Shown here in pieces: positions 43,162 to 54,427 of a DNA stretch of 64,000 bases. A program made the position numbers and the translations under genes. The notes under the pieces are model-generated. The model saw only the letters and a list, made by a program, of their open reading frames with translations. It was not told the DNA's origin and made no database searches. The first letter of the stretch is position 1; every line of letters starts with the position of its first letter. Origin of the DNA: Globodera rostochiensis (Eukaryota; Nematoda; Chromadorea; Rhabditida; Heteroderidae); contig JAEVLN010000001.1 in assembly GCA_018350325.1 (NCBI GenBank), positions 3,492,533-3,556,532 of the forward strand. The letters are read 5' to 3'.

Positions 43162-44813
43162 CTCCAATCAATGCTTACTTAATAAATAATTTGTTCAATA
43201 TTGTTTATTAAAAATATAATTCAAGCTGGTGTTTAAAAGTCGAAATTTTTATTAATTATTTTAAACAAATTATATTATGGCCGTTTCTTATTCTCATAAT
43301 ATTTTTTTTTTTATTGAAATAAGACTTCATATTAATTTTTTTAAGCATTTCTTAATTAAATGTTGCTCTTGTTTTTTTATCATTTATTAGGTTGTTACTC
43401 ACTTATTATTTCTTATTATTCTCAAAATTAATTTTTTATCTTAATTATATTTAAATGTTTGTAATTTTATAATAAAATCTTACTTTATGCTGTTCTTACC
43501 CATCATCTAGATCAAAAGGAGCAAGGCTTATCAATGTTTGGTTTTTAATATTTGTTTGTTTCGGGTTCGTTTCAATTGTTGTTGTTGACCCATTATTACC
43601 TTTATCGACCGTTATATTTTTAATTTATTATTTAATTAAATTAATTTTTTATTTAAAAATTTAATTGCTTGATCACTACATTTTTAAATTAACTGAATTT
43701 ATCACTAGGCCGTATTTTAACTAATTGATTTGGCACATTATTAGTGAATTCCTATTTTTTGATTGATTTAATGTTAATATGTTTAGACCAACCCACATTC
43801 GCAACTGCTTGGCTTACATACCGGCTTTTCGTTAATTAAAATTAGGTCATGAGTTTCAAAGACGACTACATTTATTAGTTTATTTTTTTTAACTTTGTAT
43901 TAAGCTTCTTACAAATTAGGCTAGCCTTTATAATTAATTTTCGGTTAATAAAACAAAGAACTTTTATCTTTTATTATGTTTTTGATCAACTGATTTTTCA
44001 TTAATATATTAGAAAGAGTGAGAACGTCTCGTGGAATGCTTAATATTTAAATCTTCGTTTGTTAATATAAAAAAGTAATTAAAAACCCTTAATTAATTTT
44101 AATCGCTTTTTTAAACTAATTTATTTTAAGTTTTATCATTTCTATTTAATTTTATTATTTTAACGGTAAAATTTACAAGTAAATTTTTGAATTTTAAGGT
44201 ACATTTTTTGACTATGAAAAATGTTAGTCGGTCGCCTTGTTGTCAATATGAATTTTTGTTTATTCGAATTCTTTTATTCTGATATTAATTTAAAAAGTCA
44301 TCTTTAAGACTTGTACTGACATATGCGCTTTCAGTTCCTTGGCTGAGTAGTGCGGCTTTTTTAATATTTTTTACTTTGTAAGCACATAAGCTCTGTAAAT
44401 GAAGTTTAATAGGTTATTCATTAATAATTAATCTCGAGACAATAAGCTAGTAGAGATTATTCAATAATATTTATAATAGATGTCTATATGTACATCATAG
44501 TTGCAAACTTTTACCAATTAATAATTATCAAATATTTGGTGTTTTTGATGTATGATTTGTGTTAATTCAATCAATTGTCTTAATAAACTTTTTTGCTAAA
44601 AGAAAATTAATGCAAATAATTTATTAGAGTAAAATAAATAAAATAAATTTGTATAATATAAGGTCTCCATATTTTTATATTTGATTTGTTTTTGTTTTTA
44701 AAGAGATTAATCGAGAAAACACTTGTATTTTATTTATACTCTTTATTAAATAATTAAAAATTCGCATCACGATTTTTTTACATAATAATTTGATAATTAA
44801 TTTCATTTTGTCC
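43162..44813. other. AT-rich spacer with duplicated pieces
   Basis: 43505-43640 resembles 18720-18840. 43795-43850 (plus PHSQLLGLHTGFSLIK) is a third relative of the PHSQS exon at 18988 and 46492, now diverged. 43905-44025 repeats 38580-38695. Small islands at 44222-44250 and 44310-44360 have no firm call. Confidence 0.5.
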
Positions 44814-44890
44814 CATAACGCGGTCGAGATCGGGTTGTGGTCAAGAGTGGGCTGGCTCGGGCGTGGGGTGTTGATGGCGATTAATTATTA
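44814..44890 (+). CDS. Candidate exon (VEIGLWSRVGWLGRG)
   Basis: GC-rich plus-strand island with an open 24-codon frame, HNAVEIGLWSRVGWLGRG then VLMAINY. It could match the (E)VxGxxxAxxY(I) helix after the Fic inhibitory segment. No clear splice sites; other frames are partly open. Confidence 0.3.
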
Positions 44891-45107
44891 AATTATTTTC
44901 GTTTTTTTGTTAAATTTTTTTATTTAATTGCGATTTTCCTCTTTCTTTAACTATGTTGCTACAAAATATTTTCGCTTTTTTTGTTATGTTAACACTGTTA
45001 AGTTATTCCGTTGCGACAAAAATTGTTTATTTTTTTGAGTGCAAAAAATTATTTACCTATTGTTTTAATCTCTTAATATTTTTGTATAATGCCATTTGCT
45101 TGACCAG

Positions 45108-45158
45108 CCGTCACGAAAACATTTGATGCCATGAAAAAAGCAGCCACAAGGATTTTGA
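45108..45158 (+). CDS. Candidate exon (TKTFDAMKKAATRIL)
   Basis: Between TTTGCTTGACCAG and GTTGTGTG. The frame VTKTFDAMKKAATRIL is helical and compatible with the AMKxI or SDVLEIHRR helices of Fic proteins. Its position before 45253-45303 fits. Confidence 0.4.
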
Positions 45159-45252
45159 GTTGTGTGTTGTGGGTTTTGGGTTTTTTATTTTATTTTATTT
45201 TTTCTATTTTTTAAATTTATTTTGTAATTTTATCTACTCAAAATTGGATTAG

Positions 45253-45303
45253 GCCCCATCCGATGAATCGTTCATTGAAGAATTGTCCATGTTGATAACG
45301 ATA
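45253..45303 (+). CDS. Fic-like exon (APSDESFIEELSMLI)
   Basis: Fifty-one bases, phase 0, with good borders (AATTGGATTAG; GTAAGTGAT). APSDESFIEELSMLITI fits the (P)xxVxxxMxxFVxWL helix before WLN. A clear exon by splice criteria; the family call comes from its order between 45108 and 45434. Confidence 0.5.
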
Positions 45304-45433
45304 GTAAGTGATTAATTGATAATTTAATTGATTAACAAGTTTTTCTTTTTAATATATATGTTTATATTTTTAACTTATTATTTGTATTTTTAAATTAAGA
45401 ATATTTTTTAATTATATTTGATAAGGAATTTGG

Positions 45434-45673
45434 GTGGCAGCTAAGCCTTTCCGTTGCTCTTTTATTGTTCCCATTATAATACTAATTTGTATATATTATG
45501 CATATTATTCTTTTTTTGATTTAAATGTTTTGTTTAAAAAACAAAACGCTTTCAATAAAAATATTAATCATCGCATTCGACGTTTTCAAATTTATCCATT
45601 AATTGAGGAAAACAGTCATTCGTATTTTTTAAAGCCATTTATTGTTCTCTTCATCAATGTTCCGTCCTTGTAA
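45434..45673 (+). CDS. Degenerate Fic motif region (YPLIEENSHSYFL)
   Basis: AT-rich frame whose end reads FQIYPLIEENSHSYFLKPF then IVLFINVPSL. Paralogue of 25915-26139. It aligns with IHPFIDGNGRxxRLLMN: Tyr replaces the catalytic His and His replaces the motif Arg. The similarity between copies starts only at the PLIEE region, so the upstream part is probably intron. Confidence 0.45.
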   Translation: MAAKPFRCSFIVPIIILICIYYAYYSFFDLNVLFKKQNAFNKNINHRIRRFQIYPLIEENSHSYFLKPFIVLFINVPSL

Positions 45674-45814
45674 ATTCGGCCAGCTTCCAACGTGTACGTT
45701 TTTAATTAAAAAATTTAAAATATTGGGTAACAGAATTCCAAACAGGAACTTATGGCCAATGATTTGGAATTTTAAGAAAAATTTTAAGCAAGTTGTATTT
45801 TTTAATGGCATTGT

Positions 45815-45875
45815 GCTTTTTAGATTGGGTCAACCACACCAGCAAAAGGATCAGCTTATTGCAACACTCTTCAAA
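45815..45875 (+). CDS. Fic-like C-terminal exon
   Basis: Frame RLGQPHQQKDQLIATLFKN runs to a donor-like GTACGATG. QQKDQLIATL fits (R)xxYYxxLE of the Fic C-terminal region and follows the motif piece at 45595-45655. Confidence 0.35.
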
Positions 45876-45893
45876 AACGTACGATGTGATTGA

Positions 45894-46491
45894 TTGTTTT
45901 TTAAGGCACCAATCTTATTATGTTTAGTAATAGTTTATAGTTATTATATATTGTATAATAATTTAAGAAAAAACAGGCTAATTTTTAATTAAAATTACTA
46001 TAATTACTGAATAGTTTTCAAAGAAATTATTGTTGGGGTTTTGGTTCATATTTGACGTTTTTAGTCCATATAAATCTGCTCTCTATTAATAACTTATTGA
46101 AGCATCGCCGATAACGTTGGATTTAAATTTGTGGTACTTATTTTTCAATATGTTTTTTGAGTATATGTGAATCTTTTAGTTATTCACAAACTCTTTATAT
46201 TCATTTGATTAGGCTCTAAACTTGGTTCAATTGATTACCCCGATGTCGGGATTGAGAATTGCGGGGTCAGCGTTTTTCGGGGATGGGACTGTCGGTGTTA
46301 CCCAAATCGGTCGGGAAGGGGTTTTCAAATGATTTTTACCGAATAACAAAATATTATTGCGTCAAAGCAAACAAAAGGAAACATTCAATGCTATGTATTG
46401 AAAAATTTTCTTAATTTCATTTACTGTAAAAACACAAATCAATAAATTACAAATTTTATTTTTAGTTTGGTGTGATAAACACATGAAACAC
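45894..46491. other. AT-rich spacer with one GC-rich patch
   Basis: 46208-46330 is GC-rich with a long plus frame (LVQLITPMSGLRIAGSAFFG then DGTVGVTQIGREG). It resembles a degenerate CCCCGA-type repeat read in reverse (GATGTCGGG, TCGGGGATGGG), so it is not called an exon. Confidence 0.45.
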
Positions 46492-46574
46492 TGAAGTCCC
46501 ATCAAGGCCGAAGACAAAATGTCAGAGAATTCGCCGTAAGACTGCGAATGTGGCGCGTTCTTTGGAAGCCGGTG
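46492..46574 (-). CDS. Fic-like C-terminal exon, intact acceptor
   Basis: Minus-strand exon opened by GGTCTTTCAG, reading HRLPKNAPHSQSYGEF then SDILSSALMGLQ to a GTGTTTC donor. YGEFSDILSSALMG fits (R)xxYxxxLExAxxGD of Fic C-terminal halves. Paralogous to 18988-19072, where the acceptor is disrupted. Confidence 0.55.
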
Positions 46575-46942
46575 CTGAAAGACCATAATTGACACAGGAT
46601 CAAAAACAAGAATATATTAAAAAACCAAACATTGATTAGCCTGGCTTCTTTGGATCAAAAGAGCATAATTTTAAAAAATGTTCTATATTTAAAGCAAAAT
46701 TTTAGTACATATTAAATAAACTGTAATAGTTTAAAAAACTAATTTTAATCAAATTTTATAAATCGGTATTTAAAAAAGTTTTATATAGAAAAAGGAAATC
46801 TATAATAACAGAATTAAGGCAAAAAAATATGTATTTTCGAGTTAGTGTTTATATGTCAAAAATTTCTTAGCAAAATCAACTAGATATAAATTTTTATAAT
46901 ATTGTAAATTTTCTAATACGGCTATAGATTTAGTAAATAAAC

Positions 46943-47140
46943 TTATTCAAAGCAAATAGACATCTGAATAAATTTAAAAACAAGCCTATTCATACCATCG
47001 GGCCAGAAATGAAGAACAAAATAATATATAAAATGTACAAACAAAATCTTTAAAAAATGTAAGGAAACCAATGGATTAACGCAATATGATACAGGCTTCG
47101 AAACAATAATATATTGAAAAAACCAACAAAATACCAGCAA
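46943..47140 (-). CDS. Fic-like catalytic region (LHFWPDGMNRLVF)
   Basis: A 65-codon minus frame, AT-rich at its start and end, containing VHFIYYFVLHFWPDGMNR then LVFKFIQM. Aligned with AHYKLVYIHPFxDGNGRxxR it keeps the catalytic His, the Asp-Gly and the Arg; Pro and the Asn-Gly order differ. The inverted paralogue at 18367-18412 has an acceptor (TTTTCAG) just upstream, which here reads TTTTGTTC. The exon border is therefore lost or elsewhere. Confidence 0.45.
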   Translation of the reverse strand: MLVFCWFFQYIIVSKPVSYCVNPLVSLHFLKILFVHFIYYFVLHFWPDGMNRLVFKFIQMSICFE

Positions 47141-47837
47141 TTAATTGCCTTCTAAAATAAAAGTGTGAAAAGATAACTAGAAAAATAATGCGAATAATAT
47201 GAAAAGGGATTAAAAATTATGGTTATATATGAAGATTAAATAACGACTATACCTTAATAATCCTATAATTGACAAGGCGAGCCGACTAATATGAGTGGAA
47301 AAAAACTACAAGGGCGCAATTTTCTTTTGATAGTGTGTAGAGACATAATTTATTTAATACGTATGGCATTTGGTAAAATTATAATTGCTAAAAATAAAAC
47401 TTGCCAAAATAAATTAATTTTAATGAACTTAACTGTTTGACCTTATACCAATCTGGTAAAAGGTAAAATTAAACGAAAAAAATTATTAGAAAAAACTTAA
47501 AGACAACAGAAAAAAACCTATGAACAAAATAAAGAATACAATAAAAAAGGCCATTACTAATACCTACCTGATCGACTTCATCTTGTCAGGGATCTACATC
47601 GTTTGAATTTAATTGGCAATATCTAAGCTCAGATTAATAATAGAAAAAAATTTTTGTCGTAAAATTAAATATAACAACTAGACATTCAATTCTCTGGCTC
47701 AATAAAGCCACGAGGACATATTTTAAAAAATGAATGGTTATTTTTATCAAATTTAATGAAAAAATAATTTGTTAAATTGCCTTATCAGTAACCAATAATG
47801 TAAAAATCAAAAAACTCAAAATAAAAATTTATTTACA
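47141..47837. other. AT-rich non-coding stretch
   Basis: A weak plus patch at 47570-47610 (PDRLHLVRDLHRLN) is the only coding-like piece. Confidence 0.5.
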
Positions 47838-48055
47838 GGGTGACAAATAAGTCTTTGGACTGGGACAATCAAGACGCTTCAAACATTTCTGCCCTGCTCG
47901 GGATCCCCAAAAGCACAGTCCACTACACAATCAAAAAATTCAAGTGCAAAATTTTTTGCTTAAAAAAATTCCAAAAATATATCAAACAGCACGGCACACT
48001 CCTTGACATTCGACGCAGCGGGAGACCCCGATCCGTTAACACTTCCCGGATTTAA
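47838..48055 (+). pseudogene. Tc1/mariner transposase N-terminal fragment
   Basis: Opens after TTTATTTACAG. The 71-codon frame has a helix-turn-helix (DASNISALLGIPKSTVHYTI), a linker, and RRSGRPRSVNTSRI, the GRPR-type AT-hook that joins the two DNA-binding helices of Tc1-family transposases, then TAA. The second helix-turn-helix and the whole DDE catalytic domain are missing. No terminal inverted repeats were found. It could be a dead fragment or a small captured DNA-binding exon. Confidence 0.6.
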
Positions 48056-49159
48056 TTAATATCAATATTTATAACTAAAATTTTGTAATTTTTACGTAAA
48101 CTGAAAAAATATAACTGTCTAAAAATTTTTTAAGTAAACGGATGGTAGATAATTTTGTTGGTTATTTTTTTAAATAATGAAGATAATATATGTCAAGAAC
48201 CACTCTAAATTTTGATATTAATAAGTATAAAAAAACTCAATAAAACAATTTTAGTGTAAGCAGAGTGGTTTGGTCCGCTTATTGCTCAAAAACTCCGACC
48301 AAAAACTAAAAATATACTTATGTATTTGGTGTGCCCATCAATTTAAAAATAATAAAATTGGCAATAAAATTCAAACCAAAGAATGAAGACAACAAATTAT
48401 AATCCCTCCGGAACGCAGTCATAAAACAGTTAAATGAATTATGTTTAAAAAGTCTCTAACCAATATTCAAGTTTAAAAGGTTAAACAAAAAAAATCAATA
48501 TAATTGAATGAAAATTGTAAAAAAAAAGTGTACGCTAAAAAATGTATCAATTTTCTATAATTAGACACATTGTAGATCTTCAATATAACATCACAAACCT
48601 CAGACGTGATGCACGAAGTGAAAACTCATTTTTATTATAAAAAAGGTATAAACACAATAAAACGTTAAAAATAAGCTATTTCTGTCTTGATAATGATTTA
48701 TTTGAAGGGGAGTCAATCCGGCAATGATCCCAAATGTACCTGTCTCGTTTAAAAATAAAGACTACAATAAATTCAAGTCATTGTCACTCTATTTTCAAAT
48801 TGAAACCCTTTACTAATTTAAACATAAACAAGATAGATGAAGTAGCAAATGCAAAGATGACTCTGGAATAATAGATAGTACTACCACAATATAATTAATT
48901 CACCAAGGGTTAAAAAATACGGGATAATTATTAATTAACTATCTTTGGTTATAATTCGCAAACAACAAATGTTTAGAGGCAAATACAAATTTTAAATAAT
49001 ATTTATTAGTTAAAATTATATTGATATTTATATAATATTTAAAATTTACTTAAATGTGATTACATTAACAAACTATTTTAAGTACATCACCTGCTTTTAC
49101 TTTATACATAAAACTGAGACTCAACGAACACAGTCGTGTCAAAGTCATAACAGAAACCG
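48056..49159. other. AT-rich stretch with weak exons
   Basis: 48593-48640 plus reads QTSDVMHEVKTHFYYKKG, compatible with the Fic SDVLEIHRR helix, after CAAACCTCAG if spliced. 48715-48765 is GC-richer (GSQSGNDPKCTCLV). 49060-49160 is duplicated at 53205-53262. Confidence 0.4.
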
Positions 49160-49250
49160 AATAAAATAATTTAATATTATGTAAGTCCAACACAAATGTA
49201 TCCGTTTCAAAAAGGACAAAAAACAGGACGGAGGTACAATATGAATGCAT
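49160..49250 (-). CDS. Fic-like exon (FVLDLHNI)
   Basis: Minus frame TSVLFFVLFETDTFVLDLHN. ETDTFVLDLHNI resembles (T)xxDVLEIHRRV, with His kept. AT-rich and lacking clean borders. The adjacent 49060-49160 segment is a duplicate of 53205-53262 in the minus-strand cluster above 50.8 kb. Confidence 0.3.
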
Positions 49251-49516
49251 TATGACGAATGATTTAAATATTTTTTCGTTTATGAAATATTTTGTTACTT
49301 TATTTAAAGTGTTATCATTCTTCTTCAGTGCTTAAGTTAAAATATTGTTATCAATTAAACAAAAAAGTTCCAGAACTAACAAAGCAATAATATCAAAAAC
49401 AGATTTAGATATATTTTTAAACAAAAATGCAAAAAAAAATAAATTTGGATTCCTGTTCGTACGACGTAGATATATTCAAGTGTAATTAAAAATAAAATTT
49501 ATAAAATTCTTCCGAC

Positions 49517-50078
49517 CAGGCCTGTGCACGGTTATGAATTTTCGTAACCGTAACCGCCCGTCCTCAAACACTCATAACCGTTAACCGCCCGTAACTAACA
49601 AAGCGCGACCGATCAGAGTATTTTTTTTTTGTTTTTTGCGCATTCGTCCGAATTTTAGGTAATTGAGTATTAAAATGAACTAATTATTTATGTAAATACT
49701 TAGTTAATTTTTTATAGCTAAATTTTTTGCAAAAAATTGTAAGAAAACTAAAAAGGAGGGATATTAAAATATAAATAAAAAAATAAACAGCGGAAGGGGC
49801 TAGAACCTAGACCAAATAAAATCGTCTAAGAGTTTCACCACTTAGCCAGATAGTATCGGTTGGTGAAATGTGAATAAAAAGTCAAAGAAATTATAAAGGC
49901 AAATCGTTCAACCCTCAGCAATTAATAAAACAACGGATGCTACGGTTTACCGCGGTTTTAGTGCTCATAACCGTTAACCGCCCGTAACCGCGACCTTTTA
50001 AAATTCCATAACCGTTAACCGCGGTTAGCCGCGGTATCCGCGGTTAGCCGCGGTTACGGGTAACCGTGCACAGGCCTG
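49517..50078. mobile_element. hAT-type relative with perfect 18-bp TIRs
   Basis: Ends CAGGCCTGTGCACGGTTA and TAACCGTGCACAGGCCTG, with internal ACTCATAACCGTTAACCGCC blocks like 10784-11794. The flanking 8 bases (CTTCCGAC and ATTAATTC) do not match, so the duplication has decayed or one end was rearranged. The interior is AT-rich, no transposase. Confidence 0.85.
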
Positions 50079-50786
50079 ATTAATTCAATAACACGAATAT
50101 TAAAATTTAATAGATTTCAAAAGAACTATGGAATCGGATTTGAATTTCACAAAAAAAAATTAGTGATATGCCATTAAAAGATATTAAGCAGTTAATTTAC
50201 TTTAAAATACAGTTAAATAAGTTAAAATTAAAATTATATTCTGAGTGAGAAGAACCCCAAGAAAAAACGTGTCAAAAAAAGTAAGTGAAAGGTGAAAATC
50301 CCATTCACATTTATATTTAGTTTTGAATAAATTGAAAGATTTTATATTTATCAGATAATTCTCAAGCTAAAACAAACACATAAATATCGTAAAGTGCTAT
50401 TGAAAAATGAAAATTAAAAAATTAACATAACTTAAACATAAATCAATGAACTCTGAGTTGGGCTTTGCGCAAATAAAAACATTTGTTTAATTAAAAATGT
50501 CTTAAACTCGCGGAAAAACACTAATTATAAGCAATTTTTAATCCAGAAATTTCAAGACGAGTTGAGCGAAGCACAGATCTTCGTGGTCAAAAAACGGCAC
50601 AGTTAATGAAAGAGAACTAATATCCTAAGTATAGATTAATCTTTTCAATTAAAAATTTTAAGAATAATAATTAAAAATGCGAATTTTGACATTTAACTCG
50701 ACTTTAAAAATTAGGCAAAATATTACGAACAGAAAAACACAAAAAGTTAAATTCAATTATGACCCCAAAATCTGATTTGTGCTAAG

Positions 50787-50914
50787 TTACTTAAAACACA
50801 AGCTTTTTAGTGCCGCCGCGAAACTTTGACACAATTTGTTCATATTAAGTTTTGGGCACTTCATCTGAGACGTTCCATACCGCAAAAAGTTACCACCATC
50901 ACCTGCTGCTGCCT
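50787..50914 (-). CDS. Fic-domain C-terminal terminal exon
   Basis: Minus-strand exon opened by ATAATTTAG and closed by TAA. From AG GCA GCA GCA it reads (E)AAAGDGGNFLRYGTSQMK then CPKLNMNKLCQSFAAAL. It fits the LEAAxxGDxxxF(I/L)RF end of Fic domains, with a further amphipathic helix. The splice position and phase equal those of 15037-15125. The balanced composition over 40 codons, in one frame, makes it one of the strongest coding calls. Probably the last exon of a minus-strand copy extending to 54627. Confidence 0.65.
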
Positions 50915-52384
50915 CTAAATTATTACCTATATTAAATAGCTTACAATTCTTAAAGTTGCATTTAACAGAAAAACGTCTTTAATATTAATATCGATTCTAT
51001 AAGTATTATAAAAAATTAAAGCAAATTTTAAAAAATTTATATTTTTTAATTCAAAACAAAAAAAAATAAATATAAATCTAGAGATGCTCCTCAAAATGCG
51101 TAAGTGCAACAAAAAGGTAATTACTTATTTTATTTCAAAATGATAAAAAAAAATAATAATCCAAATATTTTGAATTTAATCAATTGGAAGTTAAACTTGC
51201 AATAAATAATAAACAAATAAAAATTATTTTAAAAAAGTTAACGTGCTTTAATAACGATGAATATTGATTATTTTGAAATTCTTTTTTTTTAATTTAACGA
51301 ACGCTATGTTTTTGTTGTTATTAGGTGCACAAGATTCAGGGTTCGAACGATACTAAATTTGTCTAATTTGGTTGATTGTGAAAAGTTTTACGTCGATTTA
51401 AGTGAATCTGAAATGCGTGATTGGACTCATAAAAACTATGATAAATTTAAATATAAAATAAGATAAAAACAACAAATAAATATATAAATTAATTAAAACA
51501 CATCTTTATTTGGAAATCAGTTTTCAAATTATTACTACCGGGGGCGACGATTTACGGATTGCAAATGCAAAAACGCACCCTTTTCTTTACCAAAATAGGA
51601 ATATAGAAATGAATAAAGAATTAAAGAAAAAAATATAGAGTTAAATATTTAAAAACAGTAAATTAATTCAAATCATTTAATTCAAATCCCCTTATTTAAA
51701 TAATAAAAAAATCATAAACATGCTAAAAAATACTAAGTAAATAACGGTTTTGTTTTAAAATTTAATTTTTCCAAGAACTTAAAAATAATTTGTTATTTTG
51801 TTTAATATATTTATTTTAATTTATTTAAAAATATAAAATAAAAAATAAATCATATAAATGCTGTAAATTATATAATATAATGCCAAAGATTAAAATGAAA
51901 AATATTAAAAATGTGTACTCTCAAAAAGCTATCAATTCTCTATAGCAAGAATAATTTTAAAAGTGATTAAAAGCAGTTTTGTACCTGAGAATGATTACAA
52001 ATTCAATATGTACTACATCGACTGGCTTTAAAAAATTCGGATGTTAAATGATGACAAAAAAACTATTATATAAATAATTTAGTTTATAAAAATATTTGAT
52101 AACGCTTAAGTTGTCAAAAATTTTTAAAAAATCTATTTGTTCAAATTATTAAATATTAAAGTTAATCAAAAACATTCATAGTATCATTAATATAATGAAT
52201 AAAGTAAAAAACTGCTTGCCACGCTTATGATTAAAGGTTTTAAAGAATTTCTATAATAATAACTTACAATACGAGAAAGTAATTCATTTAAAAAGGAGAT
52301 TAGTAGAGTTATTAAAACAAAATTATGTGAATCATTTTAAAACAATAAATTTATATTTTATATGACTAACGCTGTTAATTCATT
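50915..52384. other. AT-rich non-coding stretch
   Basis: A small patch at 51545-51580 (GGGGCGACGATTTACGGATTGC) has no convincing frame. Confidence 0.55.
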
Positions 52385-52520
52385 GGGCACCTTCGGAGTT
52401 CAGTACCATTGCGTTTTAATAAATTTTTAAATTAAAGATTTTATTATCTTTTTTTTGAAAACGTCTTTTCATTAAAATGCTGCCTGGCGCATAATTGTGC
52501 TGCTAGAATAACTAAATAAA
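52385..52520 (-). CDS. Fic-like exon pair before and at the motif
   Basis: Two minus-strand islands: 52480-52520 reads ILAAQLCARQHFNEKTF, like the helix before the motif, and 52385-52425 reads RNGTELRRCPMN, which can be laid on NGRxxRLLMN. Both are short and lack good splice sites. They are reported because they fall in order between 54428-54627 and 50787-50914. Confidence 0.3.
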
Positions 52521-52978
52521 TTGAAAATATTTTTTCCAAAAATGGAAAATAATCGAATAACAGTGAAAAAAAAACAAGCACCGAAATCATTATTATTTGC
52601 TTTACGAAAACTTTTTAAACTCAAATTATAAAAATGCTTAAAATGGCTAATGATTAATTTAAAGGTTTTAATACAAAAGACGTCAGCCCTCGTCGTGATG
52701 ATTAATAGGTTTGTTACTATCGAATTTAATTAGATACTGTTGTTAAATAAAGTTTTTTGATGCAATAGTCAGACGTTGTTTTTTTTTTATAGGATGGATT
52801 TTTAATAATTATTTGATTCTTTTTCTAATTAACGTTTTATTATTATTTGTTAAAACTCGGAAATAATAGTTTTTAATTTATTATTCACCTAATGAAAATT
52901 TTGAAATTAAATTGGCTTTTAATCTGGTATAAATATAGATGAAAGGTAAGGTAATTGTGGTTATAAAAGTAATCGATG

Positions 52979-53167
52979 CTAAATTAAAAACTGTAGTATT
53001 TTTATATGAGAGTTTATTAATAATTTGTACTCCGCCCATTCGCAATCCATATTGTTAGCAACAATGAGGCGCTGCGCTGTCGGTTGGAAGGGTCGACGTC
53101 CATAAGGCTCAATTACGCCCAGTATTATCTGCTTTTCAATTTTATTCAATAATTTCTTACTTTTCAA
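52979..53167 (-). CDS. Candidate exon (IEPYGRRPFQPTAQRLIV)
   Basis: A 62-codon minus frame whose central GC-rich part reads GVIEPYGRRPFQPTAQRL then IVANNMDCEWAEYK. Relative of the plus-strand piece at 34880-34997 (VPDGRRPEAP). Could be the DPxxAGRxR..QxLIV region of a Fic domain in a shortened form. The flanks of the frame are AT-rich and probably intron. Confidence 0.4.
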   Translation of the reverse strand: MKSKKLLNKIEKQIILGVIEPYGRRPFQPTAQRLIVANNMDCEWAEYKLLINSHIKILQFLI

Positions 53168-53204
53168 AAAGTTTACCTTTTATAAAGTTTGACTATTTTG
53201 CCTG

Positions 53205-53262
53205 CTTGTATTTATACATAAATAACCGAGACTCAACGACCACATCATGTCAAAGTCAATTC
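53205..53262. repeat. Short duplicate of 49098-49150
   Basis: Shared TTTATACATAAA..GAGACTCAACGA..CACA..ATGTCAAAGTCA. On the minus strand both contain a small open reading (DFDTTVFVESQ in one, IDFDMMWSLSLGY in the other) ending near GTTTTATG or GTTATTTATG. Confidence 0.65.
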
Positions 53263-54269
53263 TCGTCCACTTTTGTTGATGCTGTTTATTCATTTGAATT
53301 TCTCATAGTTGTCAATGATTTTTTAATGTTTGTTAAAAATTATTTTAACAAAAATCCTGATTTATTGTTAGTTTTTTTATTGAAATTTATGACAATGAAT
53401 GCCTTTTATTTTTTTAAAAAAAATCTTTTACTTTTTTATTCTGTTTCAAAAATAATTTATCAATTAAATTACGATTTTATACTTTTAAAAATAAAATTCA
53501 ATTTTCATTTTTTTTTTACTTTTGGCCACCGCGCAAGACTTTATAGCTCAATCACATTGGTTTAAAATTTTGAATTTAAATTTTATTATGATGACTATAA
53601 AGATTACTTAACAATTAATACGTTTCACTCAATCAAAAATGTTTGAATGGCTTTACCGTTTTTAGTAATTTAACTATAATTTTAGCCTTGTTTTATTTTA
53701 TTTTTATGTTGAATTTGATGATAACAGTGGTATCAATTTTAAAACTTGGAAAACTATAAAGAAAAAAATGTTGAACTAACAAAATTTAAAAAAATGATAT
53801 TTTAAGTTCAGAATCATTGGCAAACCGTGAAACCAAACATGTAATTTAAAGCCTTAAAAATTTTTATTTAACAAAAAATAATAAAATATAAAAATATATT
53901 CTAAATAGAAACAAAAAATATACATATATTAATATAAAAAGAAAAAATGAAAATTCTTACCAAATGATAAACGGTATAAAAAAACTTTGCTCATAAAAAC
54001 AAAAACTAATGAATTCCGAATGAAGTATCTGTTTTTAAACTCAGTCTTGGTCAGTGACTTTTTTTGGTGGATTTAAGCCTTCTATTAAAAACTGAATAAA
54101 ACTAAATAAAAGCTAGCGCAATTTATGAATTTGATTGGAAGTATGGTGGATACTTTGCAAAACTTAATTATTGGATTTTGTTGAAAACATTATGTTATTC
54201 CGTTTAGTTCAAAAACCTAAATACGCGGCGTTGAAATTTTTTATATTATGTTTTCATCTTTTGCAAGAT

Positions 54270-54360
54270 ATATAATATTATAATATTGTGCAGATTGCTC
54301 AAACTAATTTCAGCAGAATTTCGCGTTAATTCCGTCAGCCGTACGCAGAAGAAACAGTAA
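54270..54360 (+). repeat. Inverted duplicate of 42383-42460
   Basis: Shared ATATTGTGCAGATTG.TCAAACTAATTTCA, then diverging. The plus strand here has an acceptor AATTTCAG before CAGAATTTCGCG; the relative has GCCGCCAGCCGCGCAGAATT. Confidence 0.6.
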
Positions 54361-54427
54361 CTTTTAACCTTTTTAGAATTTTGCTCAATTAGATTTTTAG
54401 TTGCACGATATTATTGCCTAACTTTTT

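Noticed and set aside
46208..46330. Plus frame with FFGDGTVG, superficially like xPFxDGNG
   Set aside because: The patch resembles a degenerate CCCCGA-type repeat, and no splice sites or neighbours in order support it.
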